Positions 1 to 6,447 of a stretch of 12,081 bases of DNA are shown here, piece after piece; position 1 is the stretch's first letter, and every line of letters starts with the position of its first letter. Where the stretch lies: assembly GCA_003506995.1 (NCBI GenBank), contig DNXB01000546.1, positions 2,180-14,260 of the forward strand, read 5' to 3'. A program made the position numbers and the translations under genes. This stretch comes from Verrucomicrobiales bacterium. GTDB taxonomy: Bacteria; Verrucomicrobiota; Verrucomicrobiia; Verrucomicrobiales; Verrucomicrobiaceae. The notes under the pieces were generated by a model that was not told the DNA's origin, searched no databases, and saw nothing but the letters and a program-made list of their open reading frames with translations.

Positions 1-75
1 CCGCAAAGGGGCAGAGAGGCGGAGGTCGCAGTGAAAAGAAGTCTCTGCCCTCTCTGCTCCTCTGCCTCTCAGCGG
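1..75. repeat. imperfect palindromic repeat (hairpin-forming), possibly cut by the window edge
   Basis: Bases 1-34 and 42-75 pair as an imperfect inverted repeat around a 7-base centre, with about 24 of 34 positions complementary by hand count. Both arms are built from GGCAGAG / CTCTGCC-type words. Similar purine-rich arms are common as dispersed intergenic repeats in Verrucomicrobiota and Planctomycetota (from memory, not searched). The element lies upstream of the propeller gene and supplies an apparent GGAGG (21-25) just before a GTG at 31. This could mislead start calling. Confidence 0.5.
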
Positions 76-138
76 CAAACTCGAATGACCCCAAAGCAGC
101 CGCAACACCTTCCCTCACGCGTCCGTATGCTGCGGGCC

Positions 139-1491
139 ATGATTTCCCTCCGCACGTTCTGCCTCGCCCTGTTTGCCACCTCACTTCAAGCCGCCACACC
201 CACGTTCGAATGGGTCGCCGCTGGTGGCGGAGCGAAGAGCGACAAGACGCGCGGCGTGACCTTCGACCGCGAGGGGAACGCCTTCCTTGCCGGTGAAACG
301 ACCGATGACGGCACCTTTGGCGATGTGAAGCGCACCGGGCTCGGCGGGTCAGATTTCTTCCTCGCGAAGGTGTCCAAAGAGGGCCGCTTCCTGTGGGTAC
401 GCAGCCTCGGCGGCGGTCTGGTGGACCGCGGCTACGGCGTGGCGACGGACTCGGCAGGCAATGCCTACGTCACCGGTCATTATCAAAGCACCGACGCCCA
501 GGCGAACGGCCAGACGCTGCCAAACGCGGGCGATTACGACATCTTCGTCGCGAAGTATGATCCCGCAGGCACGCTGCTGTGGATCAAAACCGCTGGTGGC
601 AAGGGCTACGACTACGGCCATGGCATCGTGGTCGATTCCAAGGGTGACATCGTCGTCACGGGTGCTGTGGCGGGCGAGGCGAAGTTCGGCGACTTCATCG
701 TGAACAAGGCCGGCACATCCGCGCGGCCGATCTTCTGCGCGAAATACGATGCCGCAGGCACGCTGAAGTGGGTGAAGACCACCGGCGGCAAATTCTCCGG
801 CAGCGGGCATGGCCTCGGGGTCGATGGCAAAGACGCTATTTATATAGGAGGCAGCGGCGGCGGAGTTGGGAGCATCGGCTCCGCATCCATCGAAGTCGCC
901 AAAGGCCAAGCGGGCGTCGTTTTGAAGCTCACGCCCGATGGCGAAGGCGTCTGGGCTGCCACCTTGCCCGGTTTGCCGAGTGCTGGCTTCCACGAGATCA
1001 CCGTCGATACCGCAGGCCGCACTTGGGGTGCAGGCATGTTCAAAGGTGTGCTCAATGGCGGCCCGATCAAAACCACCGGCGACAAGGACAGCGACGGCGT
1101 GCTCGCGCACTTCAGTCCGGAAGGCAAACTCGTCTGGACTCACGTCATCCAAGGTCCGGCCACCGATTACTGCCTCGGCGTTGCCACGGACAACACCGGT
1201 CGCTGCTTCGTCACTGGCGAGTTTTCCCAGACGGCCACCTTCGCCGGACAGACGCTCACATCGCAGGGTGCCACGGACATCTTCACCGCTGCCTTGGATG
1301 AGAAAGGCGGGGTCGAATGGCTGCTTCCGAGCGGTGGCATCAAGGGCGACAACGCCTACACCCTGGCCTGGCACCCCTCCGGCAGGCTGATTATTTCAGG
1401 TTCCTGTGGCGCACCTGCGTCATTCGGCGGCCAGACCATGACCTCGCCCGGAGGAGCGGAGGCCTACGGGGCGCTTCTCCGCTTAAAGTGA
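139..1491 (+). CDS. secreted SBBP-type seven-repeat beta-propeller protein
   Basis: The 450-residue product has an N-terminal signal peptide (hydrophobic core ISLRTFCLALFATSLQA, probable cleavage after the last Ala). The rest is about seven degenerate repeats of 50-65 residues. Each has the pattern G-x-L-x-W followed by a glycine-rich turn, then D-x-x-G-N-x-Y-V-T-G, then F-A/D-I-F-x-A-K-Y/L. This is the SBBP (beta-propeller) signature, and seven units fit one closed propeller. No catalytic motif, C-terminal anchor or sorting domain is visible, so an exported binding or scaffold role is inferred. The frame stays open upstream to a GTG at 31 with GGAGG five bases before it. That start would put 36 basic residues before the signal peptide and lies inside the palindromic repeat, so ATG 139 is preferred. 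ATG 127 is also possible. TATGCT at 126-131 sits seven bases before ATG 139. Confidence 0.8.
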   Translation: MISLRTFCLALFATSLQAATPTFEWVAAGGGAKSDKTRGVTFDREGNAFLAGETTDDGTFGDVKRTGLGGSDFFLAKVSKEGRFLWVRSLGGGLVDRGYGVATDSAGNAYVTGHYQSTDAQANGQTLPNAGDYDIFVAKYDPAGTLLWIKTAGGKGYDYGHGIVVDSKGDIVVTGAVAGEAKFGDFIVNKAGTSARPIFCAKYDAAGTLKWVKTTGGKFSGSGHGLGVDGKDAIYIGGSGGGVGSIGSASIEVAKGQAGVVLKLTPDGEGVWAATLPGLPSAGFHEITVDTAGRTWGAGMFKGVLNGGPIKTTGDKDSDGVLAHFSPEGKLVWTHVIQGPATDYCLGVATDNTGRCFVTGEFSQTATFAGQTLTSQGATDIFTAALDEKGGVEWLLPSGGIKGDNAYTLAWHPSGRLIISGSCGAPASFGGQTMTSPGGAEAYGALLRLK

Positions 1492-1518
1492 CTGCATGTC
1501 GCTAAATTCGGCTCTGGA

Positions 1519-1543
1519 GGCCGAAAAATCGAGGTTTTCGGCC
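1519..1543 (+). terminator. stem-loop after the propeller gene, possible terminator
   Basis: GGCCGAAAA (1519-1527) and TTTTCGGCC (1535-1543) form a perfect 9-bp stem with a 7-base loop, 28 bases after the stop codon of the propeller gene. The 3' arm carries TTTT, but the bases after it (TGTTTCGG) are only a weak T-run. It could end transcription by itself or act as a 3' stabilising hairpin. The near-symmetric A4/T4 arrangement could work on either strand. Confidence 0.5.
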
Positions 1544-1655
1544 TGTTTCGGACGGGAAAACCCGCGTTGACAGGTCCGGCTACCTCGACACCATCGCGGC
1601 CCCTCGACCGGGCACCCCATCCGGAAGAGCGCGACCTAACAACCCCATCCTACGT

Positions 1656-2156
1656 TTGAACCAACCCATCCTCCTGTGCCTCCTTGCCTTGTGTGCCACG
1701 GCTTTTGCCGAAGAAGTCAAACCCTCAGCCACAACGCCAGCCGGTACTCCAGGCCAGGTTATCGCGGGTGTCAGAACCACCGCTTACACCCACACCGAGA
1801 GTGATCACATCGAGTACGGCCCCCGCTCCGCCGTGGGCTCCCTGCTCAAGCACGGCCAGATCCGCAGCGCCGCCGCCGACTGGTCCATCTATCCGGTGGG
1901 CACCGTGTTCCAAATCCAGGGCGATCCCTCGCTCTACATCGTGGATGACTACGGCTCCGCCCTCGTTGGCACCAAAACCATCGACCTCTACAAGCCGACT
2001 CACAGCGCCATGAACCACTGGGGCACGCGCCGTGTGACCATCCAGGTCATCAAGTGGGGATCGTTCGCCAAAAGCCTCGCCATCCTGAAGCCCCGCGCCT
2101 CGAAGGCCTCCCATGTGCGGAAGATGGTGGCCAGCATCGAGTCCCGGCCCGCTTAA
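1656..2156 (+). CDS. secreted 3D-domain (DPBB-fold) protein
   Basis: The 166-residue product has a short signal peptide (MNQPILLCLLALCATAFA, then EE). Its single domain, from about residue 40 to 140, matches the 3D domain, a double-psi beta-barrel named for three conserved aspartates. The visible candidates are the Asp in AADWS, VDDYG and TIDLY, in the family's order. The SxxxxP-x-G-T-x-F step and the closing H-W-G-T-R-R-V-T-I-Q-V-I-K-W-G strand are also present. In MltA and YabE/YuiC relatives this fold belongs to lytic transglycosylases or resuscitation factors, so a periplasmic peptidoglycan role is likely but inferred. No LysM or G5 domain accompanies it. The start is TTG at 1656: no ATG or GTG fits between the upstream region and the signal peptide, and no good ribosome binding site is seen. 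A TTGACA lies at 1567-1572 without a convincing -10. Confidence 0.75.
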   Translation: MNQPILLCLLALCATAFAEEVKPSATTPAGTPGQVIAGVRTTAYTHTESDHIEYGPRSAVGSLLKHGQIRSAAADWSIYPVGTVFQIQGDPSLYIVDDYGSALVGTKTIDLYKPTHSAMNHWGTRRVTIQVIKWGSFAKSLAILKPRASKASHVRKMVASIESRPA

Positions 2157-2186
2157 TCCCTCCCCCCAAAACCTGAATCCAGGTTC

Positions 2187-2224
2187 GCCACGGAGCTGCA
2201 TCGTCAGTTCCGTGGCTTTTTGTT
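2187..2224 (+). terminator. intrinsic terminator of the 3D-domain gene
   Basis: GCCACGGA (2187-2194) pairs with TCCGTGGC (2209-2216). The stem continues inward through a G-T wobble (2195/2208) and CTG/CAG (2196-2198/2205-2207), giving 12 bp around a 6-base loop. TTTTTGTT follows directly at 2217-2224. This is a textbook rho-independent terminator 30 bases after the stop codon at 2156. It separates the 3D-domain gene from the SUKH gene. Confidence 0.9.
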
Positions 2225-2292
2225 GGGCGTCTGGATGCTTGCAAAACAGTGCCTCATAAATGGTATTGACGCACTCAAGAGAATTGGTTTTC

Positions 2293-2751
2293 ATGAACAA
2301 TTTAGACCGCCCTACGCGCATGGAGTTTTCAGCGTTTCAGTCATTCGTCCGAGAAAACGCCGAGTGGTTTCGTGGCGTTCATGCGGAATCGCTCGCCTCA
2401 TTGGAACGCGCGGAGGCGGAGCTTGACTGCACACTTCCAGCGTCGTTGCGGTGGTTGCTCACCGAGTGGGGATACTCGGGAGCTTGCGGTATTAGTTCTC
2501 TGAGTGAAACGGTCAGCGTCACGCTTCGATGTCGTGGCACACTCGGCTTGCCAAAGCCTTATGTGGTTCTGAACGACTGGGGCGATGCGGGCGTTGTGTA
2601 TCTTGATACTCGCAGTGGCACTGTTACTTGGACGGACACACACGGCTTGCAGCGTCTTGTTGACAGACTCACTCCAGAGGACGCCGACACGTTCCCAGAT
2701 TATCCGGCTTGGGCGGCTTCACGTCTTAACGTAGAGAAGACAGAGGTATGA
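2293..2751 (+). CDS. SMI1/KNR4 (SUKH) family protein, orphan immunity-like
   Basis: The product has about 152 residues from ATG 2293; ATG 2320 and ATG 2260 are in-frame alternatives. The central part shows the SUKH pattern: a helix with E-A-E-L, then LPASLRWLLTEWG (the family's L-P-x-x-[YL]-x-x-[FL]-L-x-x-x-G), then V-V-L-N-D-W-G-D-A-G-V-V-Y-L-D and a C-terminal helix ending P-D-Y-P-A-W-A-A-S-R. Many SUKH proteins neutralise polymorphic or contact-dependent toxins, while others have housekeeping roles. No toxin gene (RHS, nuclease or deaminase domain) lies nearby, so immunity is an inference from family only. The gene follows a strong terminator and therefore has its own promoter. Its base composition looks less GC-rich than its neighbours, which fits horizontal acquisition. 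No strong ribosome binding site precedes any of the starts. Confidence 0.7.
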   Translation: MNNLDRPTRMEFSAFQSFVRENAEWFRGVHAESLASLERAEAELDCTLPASLRWLLTEWGYSGACGISSLSETVSVTLRCRGTLGLPKPYVVLNDWGDAGVVYLDTRSGTVTWTDTHGLQRLVDRLTPEDADTFPDYPAWAASRLNVEKTEV

Positions 2752-2811
2752 TTCATGTGTCCTGAAGGGTCTCAGGGGTGGCGGCCTGCATCGAATCCAG
2801 GCCAAGGTAGG

Positions 2812-2997
2812 TCACGCCAGCACGCTGTCCGGCACCCGGGCCATGATGCGCCCCTCGGGGTCGCGCACAACGATTTTGCCGTGAATGATCTCAGGGGGGT
2901 CGCTGATGCCCTTGGCGTAATCCTCCGCCAGGTCTTTGCTGCATCCCAGGGATTGGCGGATGCGGGTGGCGAGCGTCTGAAAGTCGGGTGGTGTCAT
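2812..2997 (-). CDS. small hypothetical protein (61 aa)
   Basis: I do not recognise a family. The 61-residue product starts MTPPDFQTLATRIRQSLG, has a probable helical first half (C-S-K-D-L-A-E-D-Y-A), and ends in a short basic beta-like segment containing GKIVVRDPEGRIMARVPD. It is treated as a real gene for three reasons. GGGAG lies six bases before ATG on the minus strand, the best ribosome binding site in this part of the window. The composition is balanced and protein-like, with no shadow-ORF bias. The ORF also fills an otherwise empty interval. It is transcribed away from the acyl-CoA synthetase gene and converges on the SUKH gene. No signal peptide, membrane segment or cysteine motif is present. 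Confidence 0.65.
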   Translation of the reverse strand: MTPPDFQTLATRIRQSLGCSKDLAEDYAKGISDPPEIIHGKIVVRDPEGRIMARVPDSVLA

Positions 2998-3087
2998 GAT
3001 GCGCTCCCATAAGGCCGCCCGCTGCCAAAGTCGCGTTCAGAAATGGCGAAAGTCGTTTTCTTATCGCCAAGCCGGACCGCGTTTCTC

Positions 3088-3093
3088 TATGAT
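3088..3093 (+). promoter_or_regulatory. possible -10 element before the acyl-CoA synthetase gene
   Basis: TATGAT lies 12 bases before ATG 3106. No good -35 hexamer is found 16-18 bases upstream, so this is a weak call. If used, the transcript would begin within a few bases of the start codon, and the upstream ATG 3043 would not be in the mRNA. Confidence 0.25.
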
Positions 3094-3105
3094 CGCCGCC
3101 CGATC

Positions 3106-4677
3106 ATGGAAACGCCGCTCTCGCCCCTCGACTTCGCCCGCCGTGCCCGCCGCCTTTACGCCGACAGGGAGGCCGTGGTGGATGGCGACCTCCGCTTCAC
3201 CTACCGCGAGTTTTTTGACCGCTGCGACCGCTGGTCCGCCGCGCTGCAAAAGCTCGGAGTGCAGCCCGGCGAGCGTGTTGCCACCATCGCGCCGAACACA
3301 CATTCGCACTTGGAGGCATTCTACGCCGTGCCGCAGATCGGCGCGGTGATTGTGCCGATCAATTTCCGCCTCACCGCCGCCGACTTCGCCTACATCCTCA
3401 AGCACAGCGGCGCCCGCGTCGTCTGCGTGCATGCCGACTACCTCGACGCCGTCGATTCGATTCGCGATCAAGTGCCCGGCGTGGAGCACTTCATCGCCTT
3501 TTCGGGTTCAAAACCCGGCTGGATCGACTACGAGGCCACGTTGGCCGCTTCCGCGCCCGATTTCACGCCTGCCGAGGTCGTCGAGACCGAGATGATCGCG
3601 CTCAATTACACCAGCGGTACCACGGCGAATCCGAAAGGTGTCATGGTCACGCATCGCAACACCGCGCTGAACATCATGGGCCACCTCATGCACACGCGCA
3701 TCACGGCGGCGGATCGTTATCTGTGGGTGCTGCCCATGTTTCACGCGAACGGCTGGTGCTTCGTATGGACCATCACCGCCGTCGGAGGACGCCATGTCTG
3801 TATTCCAAAGGCCGACCCTCGGCTCATCTTTGAAACCATCCGTCGCGAAAGCGTCACGCTGCTTTGTGCCGCGCCCACCGTGCTCATCAGCATTGCCAAC
3901 GTGCCGGATGAGGTGCGAAAAGGTGCCCCGCGCGGTGTCCGCGTCTTCACCGCCGGAGCGCCGCCCGCTGCGGCCACCATCGAACGTGTGGAGGGCGAAC
4001 TCGGATGGGAAATCACGCACGTCTATGGCCTTACCGAGGTCTCGCCCATCGTCACCATCAGCGAACCGCGTCCCGAGCATGCTCAGCTCGATCCGGCTGT
4101 CCGCGCGGTGATCAAATCACGCCAGGGCGTCGAATACCTCGCCAACGCCGAAGTCCGCGTCGTCGATGAAGAGGGCAGGGAAGTGCCCCAGGACGGCACC
4201 GCGATGGGCGAGATCATCATTCGCGGCAACGCCGTGATGAAAGGCTACTACAACGACCCCGCCGCGACGGAGAAGGCCGTCCGCGACGGCTGGTTTCACA
4301 GCGGGGACGCCGCCGTCGTGCATCCTGACGGCTACATCGAAATCCGCGACCGTTGGAAGGACATCATCATCAGCGGCGGCGAAAACATCTCCTCCGTCGA
4401 AGTCGAGGGCACGCTGTTGCGTCATCCCGCCGTGCAAGAATCCGCCGTCGTCGGCCTGCCGCACGAAAAATGGGGTGAGACGCCCCAGGCATTCATTGTC
4501 CTAAAGCCGGGCGCTGAAACGACACCTGAAGCGCTGCGCCTGTTCTGCCGCGAGCACCTCGCACATTTCAAAGTGCCGCACGGCTTCGAGTTCATCGCCG
4601 AACTGCCCAAGACAGCGACCGGCAAGATCCAGAAATACGTCCTGCGGGGCGGACGCGCGAACATCACCCGGCAGTGA
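3106..4677 (+). CDS. AMP-dependent acyl-CoA synthetase (ANL superfamily)
   Basis: The 523-residue enzyme would activate a carboxylic acid to acyl-AMP and then to the CoA thioester in the cytoplasm. The ANL motifs are in order. The phosphate-binding loop is YTSGTTANPKGV (about residues 168-179). It is followed by LPMFHANGWCF, then YGLTEVSP (A5), then GWFHSGD (about 395-401) and DRWKDIIISGGENIS (A8 hinge). Near the C-terminus is PKTATGKIQK with the catalytic lysine (about residue 507). The length is normal for the family. The closest group I recognise is medium-chain/DmdB-like fatty-acyl or methylmercaptopropionate CoA ligases, but the substrate cannot be read from the sequence. ATG 3106 (METPLSPLDFARRARRLY) matches the usual family N-terminus. 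ATG 3043 would add 21 residues of no family resemblance. The 3' end is partly copied at 6416-6443. The gene converges on the winged-helix gene with 42 bp between stops and no visible terminator. Confidence 0.9.
   Translation: METPLSPLDFARRARRLYADREAVVDGDLRFTYREFFDRCDRWSAALQKLGVQPGERVATIAPNTHSHLEAFYAVPQIGAVIVPINFRLTAADFAYILKHSGARVVCVHADYLDAVDSIRDQVPGVEHFIAFSGSKPGWIDYEATLAASAPDFTPAEVVETEMIALNYTSGTTANPKGVMVTHRNTALNIMGHLMHTRITAADRYLWVLPMFHANGWCFVWTITAVGGRHVCIPKADPRLIFETIRRESVTLLCAAPTVLISIANVPDEVRKGAPRGVRVFTAGAPPAAATIERVEGELGWEITHVYGLTEVSPIVTISEPRPEHAQLDPAVRAVIKSRQGVEYLANAEVRVVDEEGREVPQDGTAMGEIIIRGNAVMKGYYNDPAATEKAVRDGWFHSGDAAVVHPDGYIEIRDRWKDIIISGGENISSVEVEGTLLRHPAVQESAVVGLPHEKWGETPQAFIVLKPGAETTPEALRLFCREHLAHFKVPHGFEFIAELPKTATGKIQKYVLRGGRANITRQ
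4661..4677 (+). repeat. left copy of a 17-bp direct repeat flanking the nucleotidyltransferase cassette
   Basis: ACATCACCCGGCAGTGA forms the last codons and stop of the acyl-CoA synthetase gene. The same 17 bases, with one change, occur at 6427-6443 on the same strand, just beyond the other end of the two-gene cassette at 4720-6334. A second short direct repeat, TTTTGACC, lies inside each copy at 4713-4720 and 6407-6414. Confidence 0.6.
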
Positions 4678-4719
4678 TGTATGCACCAATCCGCCGCGTG
4701 AGATGAGAGTGGTTTTGAC

Positions 4720-5769
4720 CTAAAGCGCCCGGAGTAATCGTGGAAGATCTGTCGCCATACACTGCAACAGCGCTTCACCGGTCATGTCCGGGTGATAACC
4801 GAGTCGATAGGCGATCCCTTCCGTCAATTGCGGCGAATGCTTCTCCATGAGCCGACGAAGCTGCATGGAGAGCAGTAGTTCGTCGGCAACCGTATTCAGA
4901 GCGTCATCCACGCCCTGCACGAGGGCAAAAAGCGCCGCCCATGGGAGCCAGCGCGGTGACGACTCGGCAGGCAGGATGAAATGCCAGTCCTGGGGTTGCA
5001 GGTAGTAGCGTAGCGACACCCCTCGCCCATTTTTTTTTCGTGCCATGGATGGGCGTGTCCCATCCGTTCGCACCTTGCCAGACAGCACCATTTCATTCAG
5101 CACCGCCTGGATTGCCTGCGCTGAATAACCCGTCAATCGCGCCAACTCTGCGGGTCTGGCCGAGGGGCGGGTGAGCAGGCAAAGAATGATTTCGCAGCGC
5201 GACGAGACACCGATCAGCGCCCGGAACGTCAGCAAAACATTCGTCACACGCTCGGGCGAGGGCGGCATGGAAAGCTCTTTTTGCCTTGGCATCCCGCGCA
5301 GCCATCCATGGGCGAGAAAATCTGAATCGGGCACACCTCTGTGCGCGGCAGGCATTCCAGGCGACTCAAAAAAAGGCTCCGGCTCCGATGGCGACTGAAC
5401 GGAGTCTGTCTTCGCCAAGGCTCCCCATTTCGGCAGCTTGCCATGTCGTTTCACATAAGCCGCCACGGCACCCAGTGTGCGCTCATGGCCGAGTTCTCCG
5501 TCCGCGTGCAAGTTCTTGAGGCGCTGGACATTGATCAAGGCCCCAAAGCGCACCACCCAGTCGAGCGCTTCATCAAACAAGCGCTGGTCTTGCCTGCCAA
5601 ACACGGTTGTCGCAAGCAGCAGGGCTTCCGGATCAATGATGTTCCCTTCGGGTGAAGGTGCTCCATCGAGTTCCTGCAAACCGGCGCCCAGACGGCTCCA
5701 TTGCCGCCAGAGCAGGTCACGCATGGCTGTTCGCAGCTCCGTTTTAAAGTTGGTCGGCGATGTCGGCAT
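4720..5769 (-). CDS. winged-helix domain protein, partner of the nucleotidyltransferase
   Basis: The 349-residue protein has no recognised family name. An N-terminal helical region (about 1-90) contains RLFDEALDWVVRFGALINVQRL. A low-complexity, proline-rich linker (about 120-170) follows. The clearest feature is a probable winged helix-turn-helix at about 172-258. It has RCEIILCLLTRPSARPAELA and then LTGYSAQAIQAVLNEMVLSGKV as positioning and recognition helices, and a basic hairpin (RPSMARKKNGRG) as a possible wing. This layout resembles MarR/ArsR-like DNA binding. The C-terminal 90 residues are helical and Leu-rich. The ATG lies inside the end of the nucleotidyltransferase gene (26 bp overlap), so the two are probably translationally coupled. 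An autorepressor or antitoxin role at the palindrome 6346-6366 is inferred. No signal peptide or membrane segment is present. Confidence 0.75.
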   Translation of the reverse strand: MPTSPTNFKTELRTAMRDLLWRQWSRLGAGLQELDGAPSPEGNIIDPEALLLATTVFGRQDQRLFDEALDWVVRFGALINVQRLKNLHADGELGHERTLGAVAAYVKRHGKLPKWGALAKTDSVQSPSEPEPFFESPGMPAAHRGVPDSDFLAHGWLRGMPRQKELSMPPSPERVTNVLLTFRALIGVSSRCEIILCLLTRPSARPAELARLTGYSAQAIQAVLNEMVLSGKVRTDGTRPSMARKKNGRGVSLRYYLQPQDWHFILPAESSPRWLPWAALFALVQGVDDALNTVADELLLSMQLRRLMEKHSPQLTEGIAYRLGYHPDMTGEALLQCMATDLPRLLRAL

Positions 5770-6334
5770 AGTCGTGGATTCTCAGGGCGTCACGCACCAC
5801 GCCGGGGAAGACCTCTCCTGCGTCCTGGCCCAGCACCCATCGGGCGGCAGCCAGCATCTCGTCGCGGGTCGGGTTCAGTGCCTTCAGGTCAGACCAGTGA
5901 CGGCCCGGTCCCTGATCCACCCCGGCAAAAAGCTTCAGATGGATCAAATCATACCGGTCAGGCAGAAACACGATCAGGTGGCTCCCGTACTCGCGTCGTT
6001 GCAGTCGAGATAAAAACCCTTCCGGCAATCCCGCCATCACCTGATCCGCCGGTCCAGCATTGAACCAGTTCGATGGCAGCCCCAACGCCTTCGCCACCTC
6101 CTCCACCGCTTGTTTGAGAGCCGAGGAAAAGGGGCGTGGATCGACCAGTCCGTCCACCGGATGCACCCCGGCGAGCACATCCACGTCTTTCGTGCGCCTG
6201 GAGATGAACCCAAGGCTCAGCAACGCTGCTCCGCCGCAGATTACCACCGTCTCGGGCTCGGCTCTTGCATGGGCGAGCGCCGAAGCAACAGCCTGGAGCG
6301 CACGATCGAGGTTTTGACCGTCTAGGGGTTTCAT
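5744..6334 (-). CDS. minimal nucleotidyltransferase (DUF6036/MNT-like)
   Basis: The 196-residue protein carries the nucleotidyltransferase-beta signature: VICGGAALLSLGF with GG at 34-35, then RRTKDVDVLAG with the metal-binding pair D50-x-D52. Further on, DLIHLKLFAG (130-137) and HWSDLKAL (147-153) match the C-terminal helix pattern of DUF6036 and AbiEii-type proteins (K-L-x-A ... D-x-L). A third acidic residue is not obvious. It probably transfers a nucleotide to RNA or protein; the substrate is unknown. It is the first gene of the pair with the winged-helix protein. In AbiE systems the antitoxin gene usually comes first, so the order here is reversed. ATG 6334 has no Shine-Dalgarno sequence and sits where the predicted promoter would start transcription, which suggests a leaderless mRNA. 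Confidence 0.8.
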   Translation of the reverse strand: MKPLDGQNLDRALQAVASALAHARAEPETVVICGGAALLSLGFISRRTKDVDVLAGVHPVDGLVDPRPFSSALKQAVEEVAKALGLPSNWFNAGPADQVMAGLPEGFLSRLQRREYGSHLIVFLPDRYDLIHLKLFAGVDQGPGRHWSDLKALNPTRDEMLAAARWVLGQDAGEVFPGVVRDALRIHDYADIADQL

Positions 6335-6340
6335 ATGGCA

Positions 6341-6369
6341 ATATTATCTTGTTTATTAAACAAGATCAA
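6341..6369 (-). promoter_or_regulatory. sigma70-type promoter of the nucleotidyltransferase cassette
   Basis: On the minus strand, TTGATC (+ strand 6364-6369) and TAATAT (+ strand 6341-6346) are separated by exactly 17 bp. They match the -35 and -10 consensus at four or five positions each. Transcription should begin about 6334-6335, which coincides with the ATG at 6334. This is the best promoter in the window, in its most AT-rich stretch. Confidence 0.7.
6346..6366. promoter_or_regulatory. 21-bp perfect palindrome, probable operator
   Basis: ATCTTGTTTA (6346-6355) and TAAACAAGAT (6357-6366) are perfect inverted arms around one central base. The site fills the spacer of the promoter and touches both the -35 and -10 boxes, so a bound dimer would block RNA polymerase. 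The half-site ATCTTG appears again at 6390-6395 (as TTATCTTG, 6388-6395), next to a second palindrome. The winged-helix protein of the same operon is the obvious candidate ligand; this is inference. Confidence 0.7.
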
Positions 6370-6380
6370 ATTGTTATTTC

Positions 6381-6392
6381 GATAAGCTTATC
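6381..6392. promoter_or_regulatory. 12-bp palindrome, possible auxiliary operator
   Basis: GATAAGCTTATC is a perfect 12-bp palindrome centred 30-31 bp (about three helical turns) upstream of the main palindrome. Its right side runs into a second copy of TTATCTTG (6388-6395; first copy 6344-6351). A second repressor site on the same DNA face would allow cooperative binding. It has no repeat elsewhere in the window. Confidence 0.45.
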
Positions 6393-6415
6393 TTGGGTTT
6401 AGAACATTTTGACCA

Positions 6416-6443
6416 AACTGCCAAAGACATCGCCCGGCAGTGA
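6416..6443 (+). repeat. right copy of the flanking direct repeat; relic of an acyl-CoA synthetase 3' end
   Basis: ACATCGCCCGGCAGTGA at 6427-6443 matches the synthetase 3' end (4661-4677) at 16 of 17 bases, including the stop codon. Overlapping it, 6416-6439 matches 4601-4624 (the codons for the ligase ELPKTATGK motif) at about 21 of 24 bases. The stretch therefore looks like a synthetase gene end with 49 bp deleted. It is too short to encode anything and stops 4 bases before the end of the hydrolase gene. Confidence 0.55.
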
Positions 6444-6447
6444 CCTC

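Noticed and set aside
349..1374. Long - strand frame (341 codons) opposite the propeller gene
   Set aside because: Ala/Gly/Asp-rich shadow with no motif; the + strand has signal peptide and SBBP repeats.
1567..1572. Perfect TTGACA upstream of the 3D-domain gene
   Set aside because: No acceptable -10 at 15-19 bp; kept only as a remark in the gene entry.
2783..2803. Short hairpin GGCCTG / CAGGCC between convergent SUKH and 61-residue genes
   Set aside because: Only a 6-bp stem with a 9-base loop and no T-tract on either strand; not convincing as a terminator.
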